Origin: Beijerinckiaceae bacterium
Lineage (GTDB): Bacteria > Pseudomonadota > Alphaproteobacteria > Rhizobiales > Beijerinckiaceae
Assembly: GCA_030684835.1 (NCBI GenBank)
Contig: JAUXWZ010000172.1
Location: 1-44,895, forward strand
Direction of reading: 5' to 3'
Length of the DNA stretch: 44,895 nucleotides
In this document: positions 1 through 8,157 of the stretch, piece by piece
How the letters are laid out: each line of letters starts with the position of its first letter
Position numbering within the stretch: position 1 is the stretch's first letter
Translations under genes and position numbers: made by a program
The notes under the pieces: generated by a model
Told to the model about the DNA's origin: nothing
The model's input: the letters and a program-made list of their open reading frames with translations, nothing else
Databases searched by the model: none

Positions 1-280
1 TCCGCAGCGGGGTTCAAGAAGCCTCAGCTCGTCTCGACTGCCCCCCACAAAGGCGAGGGGAGAATGCGGCACTGCGGGAACCGGAGTTATTTCTTTGCAC
101 GAGCAGGAACTAAGACGCCATTGCCCTTTTCCGGGGACCGAAGTTTTGTCGGCAAATCTGTGCTCGCAGAAAAGCGGCGCCTTTCGCTCTGACCGAACGT
201 CTTTGTCCGCGCCCTAAGTAGCTCACGGTTGAAAAGGCCCCGGCTCGCCCCTGGGCGGGCAAGAGCCGACCGTGGGCCCT

Positions 281-799
281 TCATGGTTGCCAACGTATTC
301 CGTTCCGGACGACCCGGGCTGGCGTTCCGACGATCAACAAATTGGGCTCCACGAATGCTGACGTCAGAGTCGATCTAGCGCCAACGACCGAGTCATCGGA
401 GACTTCGGCTCCCTTAAGAACAAGAACCTGCTCACCTACCCATACTCTTTTGCCGATGCGGATCGGTGAAGGGGGGTTGATCCTTTCGCCCGTTTTACAA
501 TCGAATATCTTATGTGCGTCGGATGGACGGAACGTGATGCTGTGGGAAAAAAGGCATCCGTCACCTATGCTGACTTCAGAGCCCTCGTGCAGGTGAAAGG
601 CTAGCTGTCCGGTAGACTTGACCCTCTCTCCGATGGTCAAACGCGCCCCGCCCGCAAGAAATATATGCGCGTTCAAAACGCAGTTCTGCCCGATTGCCAA
701 ATAATTGCCGCTCCCCCTCGAAATTACTCTCAGGTTTTTGGTGTCTATCGAATGGTGCAATTCTAAAGTTAAATCATCAGTGTCAGCGTCGAGTATCAT
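281..799 (-). CDS. Hexapeptide-repeat (left-handed beta-helix) acyltransferase
   Basis: A 172-residue protein with the isoleucine-patch hexapeptide repeats of the CatB/maltose-O-acetyltransferase group. About residues 30-80 form the first coils. A loop near residues 90-105 carries the SDAH motif followed by a GERIN segment, which in this family supplies the catalytic His. A second coil set (IRIGKRVWVG, GAEVSDDSVVGARS) leads to the typical GTPARVVR end. Such enzymes acetylate sugars or other acceptors in the cytoplasm using acetyl-CoA. It lies 21 nt downstream of a WcbI-like gene and on the same strand as a large glycosyltransferase, so a role in decorating a surface polysaccharide is inferred. 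The acceptor cannot be told from sequence. The 280 bases to its left, up to the window edge, hold no convincing gene. Confidence 0.85.
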   Translation of the reverse strand: MILDADTDDLTLELHHSIDTKNLRVISRGSGNYLAIGQNCVLNAHIFLAGGARLTIGERVKSTGQLAFHLHEGSEVSIGDGCLFSHSITFRPSDAHKIFDCKTGERINPPSPIRIGKRVWVGEQVLVLKGAEVSDDSVVGARSTLTSAFVEPNLLIVGTPARVVRNGIRWQP

Positions 800-820
800 G
801 TATCCTCCTCGAAGAATTTG

Positions 821-1675
821 TTATGAAAAAATTGGCAGGCTTATCCGTGTAGATGATCTTCTGCAAACTGTTTCGAAATCGACATGGTGACTGTAAATTT
901 CGTAAAATTCGTCGATAACCGCTTGCATATCGAGCTGCTCTCCAGCCTTACAATAAGATGGCTGACGCCAACTTAGGTCATGGTGGTCTGCTATATACTC
1001 AGGGACACATGATACGGTGTCGTTCAAGAAGGGCTTCGGAAAAGCATCATTATCCACTGATGTTTTGTGGCCGATTGCCGCGCAAATTCGCTTAGCCATT
1101 TGCCACAGAAGGAAGTTCGAGGGATGATTGAATGTATACATTACATTCTGTTCTTTATAATGTTCCTGGACGATATCCATGCACTTCACATCAAGTCCAT
1201 GCTCTCTTGAGACCGCCTCGTCCAACATTGGCGCGAAGCATTTAAGCATCGCTTCATCGCCGGATTCCAGATCGGAGGCGCAGTGAGTGGCGCTGCGCCC
1301 CTTCAGGAACGAACGAATAATTCTAGCATCGTGGTAGGCTCCTAAGGGCCCATTGATGGCGCCTTGTGAATAGTGTCTTAGCCCGCACAGTTGCGGACAC
1401 AACCCGGCGAAATAGACAGATGGAAACGAGACAAGCTGTTTATGCGGCAGTTCTTGGCGAAGTTTGTCCGAGGAGACGACAAACCCATCGCCAATGGGTT
1501 GATGGATGATAATGTCCGCCTTTGAGATTGTCTCCATGAATGGTTCGTACTCGCTTTTCTTGATGTCTTGAACTGCCCGCAAACGCAGCCATTGCGCGGA
1601 AGGTATAAGTTTTCCGAGCATGAACCCGATTGCTGTGCTTTGGCAGTTTGCATACACGGCAATCTTCATTCTCAT
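821..1675 (-). CDS. WcbI-family polysaccharide biosynthesis protein
   Basis: 284 residues. The N-terminus MKIAVYANCQSTAIG matches the hallmark (G/A)NCQ opening of the WcbI family, first described in a capsule cluster and proposed to be an acyl/acetyltransferase acting on capsular sugars. Further family-like segments are the IIHQPIGDG and SFPSVYFAGLCP stretches, where an alpha/beta nucleotide- or CoA-binding fold is expected. There is no signal peptide or membrane helix, so it should be cytoplasmic. The start could be the first Met or the Met two codons later. It shares strand and close spacing (21 nt) with the downstream acyltransferase, suggesting co-transcription. About 216 nt of apparently empty sequence separate it from the glycosyltransferase gene upstream. 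The exact reaction is unproven for most members. Confidence 0.75.
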   Translation of the reverse strand: MRMKIAVYANCQSTAIGFMLGKLIPSAQWLRLRAVQDIKKSEYEPFMETISKADIIIHQPIGDGFVVSSDKLRQELPHKQLVSFPSVYFAGLCPQLCGLRHYSQGAINGPLGAYHDARIIRSFLKGRSATHCASDLESGDEAMLKCFAPMLDEAVSREHGLDVKCMDIVQEHYKEQNVMYTFNHPSNFLLWQMAKRICAAIGHKTSVDNDAFPKPFLNDTVSCVPEYIADHHDLSWRQPSYCKAGEQLDMQAVIDEFYEIYSHHVDFETVCRRSSTRISLPIFS

Positions 1676-1891
1676 GTCTCCAGGTTAGCCATTTGGCTCA
1701 ATCCTTATGCGCTTGCGGGCCGCATCACAATGTTCGAAACGCGCCGCGCATGCATGCCAATCTGCCGACGCCATTGGATTAAGCACTCGTATCCGCAATC
1801 GAATATAACAAGCAATCCGCCCGCGGCATCGACGTCGCGGCTCTCAGTAACCACAAGGCGGGAAACGCCGCGCATTCTCCGGTCATAGAGG

Positions 1892-4279
1892 TCAGCCGGT
1901 TTTATTCTCGACGTGATCGCGGACCATGCGAAAATGTAGAAGGTTTTCGCAATCTGAGGGGCGAGAACGTTCGGCTTTGGCCAGCGACGAAGCGAACCCG
2001 CTATCTTGCATCTGCCGGATGAACGAATCTTTATCCGTAAGCATAAGGGCTGCGGCCTGCATGAGAAGGTGTTTCGCTAGTTTTTGATCTAACGACTCGG
2101 GCTCAGTCTTTTTCGCGGGCATATGATCGCTCCCCAAGGTTTTAGGCCTAGCCATCTGCCGGTATGTCGCCCCTGTCTTGAAAGAGAATCTAGCGGCCGG
2201 CGACGTAACAACCTCCGCGATCGCGCATGCAGCGAGTAATGCCGGGTCTTCCCCTGTCGCCGTGTTGCAATGGAAGTGAAGGAAAAGCGCGGCGCGCTCC
2301 CGCACATCCCCGCCACCATCTACGAAATCCAGCTCCTGCTTGATCGCCGTTTTCAAACTTTCTACGTCGTCCGATGTGCTATACGCGCCCAATGGCTCCT
2401 TGAATTTCGGGACCATCTCCTCAATGGGATTGTGATAAACAACCGGCCGGCCCATAGCCAGCGCCTCCAGGATCGTCGTGCTGAATCTGCTGATGAGGAC
2501 GCTGCCCTCGCTCAATAGGTCATACACGCTTGTCTTCGCAACATTGAAGCGAGACAGGTCGGCCTTGTCTGCGGGGTGTTGGGTAATTATATAATCGAGG
2601 CCTATTTCTTGGCACGCTTTTACGGCGCTCTCGACGTACAAATCGCGCCGGTCTTCCAGTACGCCATATGTGAAGTTCACATTGATGATGGCGCGTCGGG
2701 CGCGCGCTGGCTGACAAGGCGCGTTGAGCCGTGAGCGCACATTTGGAAGCCCGACAATCCGACAAGCTCGGTCTTGATAAAAGCCGGCTTGGAACAGCCC
2801 TGGAAGCAGCAGATGATCCACGCTTCGGTACGGCAAGCGTGGATCTTTGCGGTCCAAGTTCCAATCATCGTTGATGCCCTCATAAAGGCCAAACGTCGGC
2901 ACGCCGTATCCAAAATTCTCGAAGATCAGGCGCTTCGTATAGGTAGTGTCGTTAGAAAACACGAACGCCCGTGCTTCAGTGGAGAATGGTAGCTCTTTGG
3001 CGATGTTGAAAGCTCTGATGTTCAAATCAGCGTACAAAACAAGCTCATGATCCGGCATGGGTCGGTTCGCTGAAAAACTTGTTGATCGTGAAGCATCCAC
3101 AATGACGGATTCAATTCCGAGGCGCTTTAGCTCGCGCGCAATGGGAGCGACGCTGCGGATATGGTAGTCGACCTCACAGAAGAAGATGACCTTGTCGGCG
3201 AACTCACTCTCAAGGCCCGACGTCCATGGAGAGAAACAGGGTTCAATGGCCGACGTTGACCCCGCTGCTGGATACGCAGGTTGTGCAGCAGCCATTTTCC
3301 TTAAGTCTAGCTCGTAACGGTCGGGGAAGAAGGCCAAGAGGCCGCTCGTCTGAAGCCCCTTGATGTACTCTTCTGTGGCTTCTTTTTTGACATCCGCCGA
3401 CGCGTCACTGCCTCCGAGACGTTCGATTTGCAATTTTAGCCAGGATTCGGCCCCTCGCTTGAACGCGGCCCGCACAACATCATTGGCGTCTTGCAACGCG
3501 ATGGAGTTGACTTCTGCCATTGCGGCTATTGAATCTTGTAGCTTCCTTCGGTCTATATTGGAGACCGTCGATCCGTCTCGCTGAATGTAGTAATAAAGCG
3601 GATCTTTCAAAATCTTGAACGTGTCAACGTTCCAATAGACACGAACATTGAAGTCGATATCCTCAAAGTAGACTCCCTCGCGGAAGCGAATTTTGTTTTT
3701 GTTCAACATCTCGCGAGAAATGAGCATACAAACCGGCCACCAACCCAACGTCCCGTCGAGCGCGGCTTCTTTTATCGTCCGGAGGACGCGCCGATTTGAA
3801 TTATTAGGCTTATAGAATCTGTCATAACGAACGCGGGTGTGCTGACAGATCGTGAGGTCACTGTCGGCAGCGGAATTGAGCAGAAGCTCAAGCGCATCGA
3901 GCCGCAAAAAATCATCTGAATCCAGAAAAAATACGTATTTGCCCCTCGCCGCGTCAATACCGGTATTTCTTGCCGCACCCTGCTTCTTGTTCACTGTGTG
4001 CGGCAGAATGCGTAGATTCGGCATCCGGCTGGCAAACTCATGCAGGACATCTAGGGTATTGTCTGTTGAGCAGTCGTCTACACAAATGACCTCAAATTGG
4101 TCGAGCGGTAGCGTTTGCTTCAATAAAGAGTTTAGGCCGGGTTGGATGTGATCAGCCGCGTTGAAGCACGGCATGATAACTGACACAGCGATGTTTCCGC
4201 TTCCTGTCTTTCTGGCCGCCGCCGCGATCTCCGTGGCCAGATGCTTGAGGGAGATTTCGAAGTTCGCTTTTGGCTTCAT
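1892..4279 (-). CDS. Bifunctional-looking glycosyltransferase: GT2 domain plus GT-B-like domain
   Basis: 795 residues. The N-terminal third (about residues 30-250) is a GT-A family 2 transferase: SVIMPCFNAADHIQ opening, VICVDDCSTDNT, then FFLDSDDF supplying the DxD metal/nucleotide-sugar site, with GAARNTGIDAARGKY between. After a linker near residues 320-360, the C-terminal part looks like a GT-B or glycerophosphotransferase-like domain (VIFFCEVDYHIRSVAPIARE; later LISRFSTTILEALAMGRPVV, which resembles a donor-binding loop). Two catalytic domains in one chain are usual for capsule or O-antigen polymerising enzymes. No transmembrane helix was seen. The ATG overlaps by ATGA the end of a short upstream reading frame (4276-4473). 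Together with the two genes to its left it forms a partial polysaccharide locus; sugar specificity is unknown. Confidence 0.8.
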   Translation of the reverse strand: MKPKANFEISLKHLATEIAAAARKTGSGNIAVSVIMPCFNAADHIQPGLNSLLKQTLPLDQFEVICVDDCSTDNTLDVLHEFASRMPNLRILPHTVNKKQGAARNTGIDAARGKYVFFLDSDDFLRLDALELLLNSAADSDLTICQHTRVRYDRFYKPNNSNRRVLRTIKEAALDGTLGWWPVCMLISREMLNKNKIRFREGVYFEDIDFNVRVYWNVDTFKILKDPLYYYIQRDGSTVSNIDRRKLQDSIAAMAEVNSIALQDANDVVRAAFKRGAESWLKLQIERLGGSDASADVKKEATEEYIKGLQTSGLLAFFPDRYELDLRKMAAAQPAYPAAGSTSAIEPCFSPWTSGLESEFADKVIFFCEVDYHIRSVAPIARELKRLGIESVIVDASRSTSFSANRPMPDHELVLYADLNIRAFNIAKELPFSTEARAFVFSNDTTYTKRLIFENFGYGVPTFGLYEGINDDWNLDRKDPRLPYRSVDHLLLPGLFQAGFYQDRACRIVGLPNVRSRLNAPCQPARARRAIINVNFTYGVLEDRRDLYVESAVKACQEIGLDYIITQHPADKADLSRFNVAKTSVYDLLSEGSVLISRFSTTILEALAMGRPVVYHNPIEEMVPKFKEPLGAYSTSDDVESLKTAIKQELDFVDGGGDVRERAALFLHFHCNTATGEDPALLAACAIAEVVTSPAARFSFKTGATYRQMARPKTLGSDHMPAKKTEPESLDQKLAKHLLMQAAALMLTDKDSFIRQMQDSGFASSLAKAERSRPSDCENLLHFRMVRDHVENKTG

Positions 4280-4473
4280 GTGGTGGGGCTCACGATGTCA
4301 GCCGCGCTGTTAATCGCCACGCGGTGACCCGCACGGGGTTCAATGCAAAGACTAGGCTCCGGCAGCAAATTGTATAAGACATATGCCTGAAGACTGTCCA
4401 GCAGCAGCGGGTTCTTCGGCGCCCCCGCGAGCGGCTGCGAGGACGACTGTTCATTGCCTCCACCACTCCGCAG
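4276..4473 (-). pseudogene. C-terminal coding remnant coupled to the glycosyltransferase
   Basis: A reading frame open from a TAA at 4474-4476 down to a TGA at 4276-4278. The TGA overlaps the glycosyltransferase ATG as ATGA, the usual sign of translational coupling. The peptide contains a protein-like segment (LLLDSLQAYVLYNLLPEP) but has no start codon of its own with a convincing ribosome site. It is therefore read as the tail of a lost upstream gene of the polysaccharide operon. The family is not recognised. Confidence 0.35.
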
Positions 4474-5417
4474 TTAAAAACAAAATGCCTCGCCACGGCG
4501 CCGGCGCAGCCATCTCTGATCTCAAGTCACGCGGCTTTGAGCGGATGTCGTTGATGTCCGGCGAACCGCCGGTGGGTCCCATATGGACTTGCCCAGTGCG
4601 AGATCGCTGCACAACGCCATTTTGCCGCGTGGGGGCGGTAAAATTCACGGGCGGCACGAACCTCACGTTTCGGGGCCAAGCGCGCTTTTGGGTTCCTTCA
4701 AGAGCATAAGTCGCTTAGGAGGCGTCAGTTCTCTGGCAAGCCGAAGCCGCACCAGTTTAGCAACCAGTCTCTCGCGGGCGGATGTGTCACGTCGGCGGTT
4801 AAACCCATCATCGGCCGCGCTGCGAGTGGAAATCGATTATATAAAAGCCTGGGTGTCAGAGGACTGTTCGGGCTCAACGGAGCAGTTGGCGGACGATTTG
4901 GGCTGTTGTAAGCCGAACCCACTAGATTGCTGAAATTTGATGGAAAACATGAGAATGGCGGAGGGAAAGGACCTGAAATCGAACCTTCTCTGGGGCCGCC
5001 CGCGTAACCGTCCAGACCAAAGGAAAAGAGAAAAGCGATCAGACTCTAGCTCGGCCCCTGACGGCAAAATTTTTACGATCGCCCCTTCTTCGCAGAAGGC
5101 CGGCAACTTCATAAGATAAGCATTGGGTCCTTCACGGCGTCGGGCACGCATGGTCGGGGGTAAGCAATATTGGTTCCTACACCGAGTCTCGGGGTCCAGA
5201 CGCCAGCCGCGAGATGCTACGGTTCTTTCTCAAGAATTAGCTGTAGCCGGGAAGAGCCTACCGCTGGTGAGTTCGCTCCTGCGCAGCGCGGCACTGTGGA
5301 CGCGCCGACGGGAGGATGATCCGAGCTCTAGCTCGCGCCATTGCTCGTTGTGGAGCTCCGCACTGCGAGGACAGGGGTTGAATCGGAGCGGAACAGGCGC
5401 GCGTTATTGTTCGCGCA
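4474..5417. other. Gene-poor stretch
   Basis: About 940 bases with only short overlapping frames on both strands. None has a recognisable domain, credible start or consistent codon use. No RNA gene or repeat was recognised. Confidence 0.6.
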
Positions 5418-5442
5418 GGAACTGAAGTCAGTAGTTCACGTT
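5418..5442 (+). promoter_or_regulatory. Candidate EcfG-type general stress promoter
   Basis: GGAAC at 5418-5422, exactly 16 nt, then CGTT at 5439-5442. This is a perfect match to the known alphaproteobacterial EcfG consensus (GGAAC-N16/17-CGTT). It points toward the hemerythrin-phasin gene, whose ATG lies about 90 nt downstream. The transcription start is inferred. Confidence 0.6.
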
Positions 5443-5533
5443 GAACTATGTTGCGCTGCGGCAAATGTAGGCAAGCAGATCAAAAGGTTGGCTTCGCGCC
5501 TCCGGACAGCGAACCCCAAGAACATGAGGGATT

Positions 5534-6568
5534 ATGACTACAATTCGCCAATTAATTCAAATGACGCCAGCAACCGCTAACGCGCTCTTTGCGAAGCTTG
5601 TCGATACAAAAGTGAGTGCCCTGAAAACTCGCGAACGTCTCTTTTATGATCTCAAGCAGGAACTCGAACTCCTCGCTAATCTCGAAGAACAGCATCTCTT
5701 TCCGGTGCTGCGAAAGCACAAACAACTGAAGAAGCTGGTCCGCGAGGCCATGAACGACAACACGGCAACCCGTAAGCTCCTTGCGGAACTAGAAAACACC
5801 CCACGTAACACAGAGGAGTTTGGAGTCCGGGTGGCGGAGCTTCGGAAGGTTTTTCAGCAGCACGTACGAGACGAGAAGAAAGAGCTGCTCCCGGCGATTC
5901 TGAATGCGCTGACTGATGAAGAAGCAAAGGGCGTGGTCGACAACATAGAAGCAGAGACAGCTGAAGTTGAAGAGGCCAAGCGCGCGGCGGCCGAGCAACG
6001 CCGCACGGATGCGCGGCGAGAGCGGGAGAAGCTCGAAGCCGAACAGGAACGTATTGAAAAAGTCCGACGCGCTGAGGATCAGCAACGCCGGACAATAGCC
6101 AGCCAGCGTGAAGTAGCTGAGCAAGTTCAAGCGGCAACAGAGACGATGGTAGGAGCGGCCATGCCAGCACCACTCACGGCTCAACACACAACCACCGCAG
6201 CTCAAGATACAGTGCCCGATGCGGTCGGCGACACATCGACCATGATAAGCAGCGCGGGCGAGCAGGCGGAAAGCCCTTTCAGCGCAATGCTTCAGCAGAA
6301 TCAGGAGCTGGTCGCGCAAGCCACCAGAAACATGCAGATCCTCATGGGAGCCGGCAACTCGCTTGCGGCCAAATTTCACGAGATCTCTGCCTCTTACTCT
6401 GATGCTAGCCAGACGCAGCTCGATAAAAACCTGGCCGGCATTAGCGCTGTTCTTTCTAGTCGAACTCTTGCGGAGCTGTTCGACGCTCAGGCCGCTTTGT
6501 TTCTTAACCATTTAGAAGTGGTTGCTGCCAGTCGGGGCCGTATGGCGGAGGCCGGCGGGAGGGACTGA
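5534..6568 (+). CDS. Hemerythrin-like domain fused to a phasin-like domain
   Basis: 344 residues in three parts. Residues 1-125 resemble an HHE hemerythrin four-helix bundle (LEEQHLFPVL, then QHVRDEKKELLPAI). Residues about 130-205 are a highly charged Glu/Arg-rich helix, probably coiled coil. Residues about 245-335 resemble a phasin (NQELVAQATRNMQ, ending in LAELFDAQAALFLNHLE), the granule-coating protein of polyhydroxyalkanoate inclusions. Of the usual di-iron ligands only the last HxxxE (HVRDE) is clear; the helix 1, 2 and 3 His positions read Thr, Leu/Asn and Asn. Oxygen or iron binding is therefore doubtful and the domain may be structural. The ATG follows GAGGGATT. An EcfG-like promoter upstream suggests stress-phase expression. 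No PHA synthase is nearby. The fusion reading is by eye. Confidence 0.7.
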   Translation: MTTIRQLIQMTPATANALFAKLVDTKVSALKTRERLFYDLKQELELLANLEEQHLFPVLRKHKQLKKLVREAMNDNTATRKLLAELENTPRNTEEFGVRVAELRKVFQQHVRDEKKELLPAILNALTDEEAKGVVDNIEAETAEVEEAKRAAAEQRRTDARREREKLEAEQERIEKVRRAEDQQRRTIASQREVAEQVQAATETMVGAAMPAPLTAQHTTTAAQDTVPDAVGDTSTMISSAGEQAESPFSAMLQQNQELVAQATRNMQILMGAGNSLAAKFHEISASYSDASQTQLDKNLAGISAVLSSRTLAELFDAQAALFLNHLEVVAASRGRMAEAGGRD

Positions 6569-6614
6569 TGGGTGAATCGTGCTGTCACCGTGCTGCAATT
6601 TGCGCAAGGCGCTC

Positions 6615-6930
6615 CACTGCCTCGCCATTGAACTGAATACGTCTCGAGACCGATGAGGCAGATCCTTATCGAAGCCGAAGAGGCATGATCGGCAGGTACA
6701 CGAACGCAAAAAGCCACCGGCCCCATCAGCCACATGAGGCCGCCTACCCCCGGCGATCGACACATTCGTACCCTGGCTGCTGTCCAGCGTCCCCATCCGC
6801 TGCACAGGCCCGCCCGGCACGCTATGCTGGGAAGAACAGGTAAGCCGGCCCGAAGCCATAGAGGACCAACGGGTGGCGATAGGCCCAGCGCCGCAAGCGA
6901 TAGCATATTCGGCGACGGTCAGATGTGAGC
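6615..6930 (-). pseudogene. Decayed fatty-acid desaturase
   Basis: Fragments of a membrane fatty-acid desaturase lie in order but in different minus-strand frames: LTVAEY near 6920-6905, then RRWAYRHPLVLYGFGPAYLF in a second frame, then QHSVPGGPVQRMG and GTNVSIA back in the first frame, then LMWLMGP in a third. In intact desaturases these pieces form one continuous stretch (LTVxEY, YRHPLVLFGLGPAYLF, HRVP). Several frameshifts and internal stops rule out a functional product. The His-box regions on either side are missing or unrecognisable. The family assignment is from remembered consensus. Confidence 0.5.
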
Positions 6931-7044
6931 TGGCGGCCGTCCTCGCATTCCATTCTCGCGCAAAAGCTCCTTGGAGATACAATTCAGCTGTTTGCATCAT
7001 CGAGCAACGGACGCTGAATCGTTGGCAATTACTCACCAGAAGAC

Positions 7045-8157
7045 CTACATAGGAAAAGTGATGCTGACGGTTGTCCCCGCACCAGGCGTCACCGACCTCA
7101 CAAGGATCCCCCCGATCTGACGCACGAAGATCGCGACATAATCCGAGCCGTGTTTCCCAGGCCGACTTTCTTGATCCTGCGCAGCCATGCCGATCCCGTT
7201 GTCGGTGACACTCAGCTCGACTTCTTTCCCGATCCTTCGGACAACAAGCGTGACGAGCCCCGCGCCATCAGGAAACGCGTGTTTGACAGCGTTAGTGATC
7301 AACTCGTTGACCAGCAGGCCCAAAGGCACGCCGCGCTCAGCATCAATTTCAAGGGCTTCTGCCTCGACTGCTATTTGAATTCTGGATGTCTTTCCCAGCA
7401 AGCTCACTGAGAGTGTCTTGGCAAGTTGCGTGAGATAACCCTCCAGGACGACGGTGCGATCACGGCTGGATTGCGACATCAGGTCATAGAGTTCGGCGAT
7501 GGCCATGATGCGGGCCTGCGTAGCGCGATAGCCTTGCACCCACGGCTCTGGCGTTCGCCGCACCTCGTTGCCGATCAGGGCGGCGACGACCTGCAAATTG
7601 TTTTTCACCCGGTGCGCCAGCTCGTTCGTCAGCAACTTGGCGTCTTTTTCTCGTTCAATGCGTGCATCAATTTCGGTCTTGAGCCGAACGTTTGCCAAAT
7701 CTGCGGCTTGGATGAGTTCATCCTGGCGCAGGGCCCCAAGAAGTAGTGCCTGGCTGATCGCATGCCGCGTCTCGTGAACCGGCCCGGTTTCGTTCACCTG
7801 GATCATTACCCCAGCCGTCTGGCCATCTGCCTTTACAGGCCACAAATTGTAAGAAAATAGCAGAGGAAGGGGCGGGGCCTGTTCTTCAGCCGTGTAACTT
7901 GCCGCCGCGCCGGTCTGAAAAACCCGATCCAATAGCGTTAGGCACTTGTCGGACGGTTGCAATAGGTCGTCAAACGGTCTTCCAAGGACCTGGTCCCGAG
8001 ACTTATTGATCAATCGACAGAAGGCGGAGTTGGCGTAGCGGACGATATGGGCCTCACCCGCAAGCTCTATTACTGCCCATGGCGCGTGGTCGAGGGAGTT
8101 CGGAAGATCGGCAAGCAACGAAGGTGGATTTGGGACCATTCCATTTGATGCGGACAC
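7045..8157 (-). CDS. PAS-containing HisKA_2 sensor histidine kinase
   Basis: 370 residues from a GTG that overlaps the TAG of the KaiC-like gene (TAGTG); an ATG six codons later is the alternative start. A PAS domain spans about residues 20-125 (YANSAFCRLINKS) and a helical linker about 135-175. The dimerisation/phospho-acceptor box is NELAHRVKNNLQ with His182, the HisKA_2 signature. A HATPase_c domain follows (LGLLVNELITNAVKHAF as N box, VTDNGIGM as G1). No transmembrane segment, so it is cytoplasmic. HisKA_2 kinases in Alphaproteobacteria often feed single-domain receivers or PhyR. Being last in a three-gene operon with a KaiC-like ATPase suggests it reads or relays the KaiC state, by analogy with KaiC-kinase systems in Rhodopseudomonas. 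No partner receiver gene is adjacent. Confidence 0.88.
   Translation of the reverse strand: MSASNGMVPNPPSLLADLPNSLDHAPWAVIELAGEAHIVRYANSAFCRLINKSRDQVLGRPFDDLLQPSDKCLTLLDRVFQTGAAASYTAEEQAPPLPLLFSYNLWPVKADGQTAGVMIQVNETGPVHETRHAISQALLLGALRQDELIQAADLANVRLKTEIDARIEREKDAKLLTNELAHRVKNNLQVVAALIGNEVRRTPEPWVQGYRATQARIMAIAELYDLMSQSSRDRTVVLEGYLTQLAKTLSVSLLGKTSRIQIAVEAEALEIDAERGVPLGLLVNELITNAVKHAFPDGAGLVTLVVRRIGKEVELSVTDNGIGMAAQDQESRPGKHGSDYVAIFVRQIGGILVRSVTPGAGTTVSITFPM

Noticed and set aside
5676-6511. Long minus-strand frames opposite the hemerythrin-phasin gene (165 and 240 codons)
   Set aside because: They are Leu/Arg/Cys-rich mirror translations of a GC-rich coding strand, with no domains or ribosome sites.
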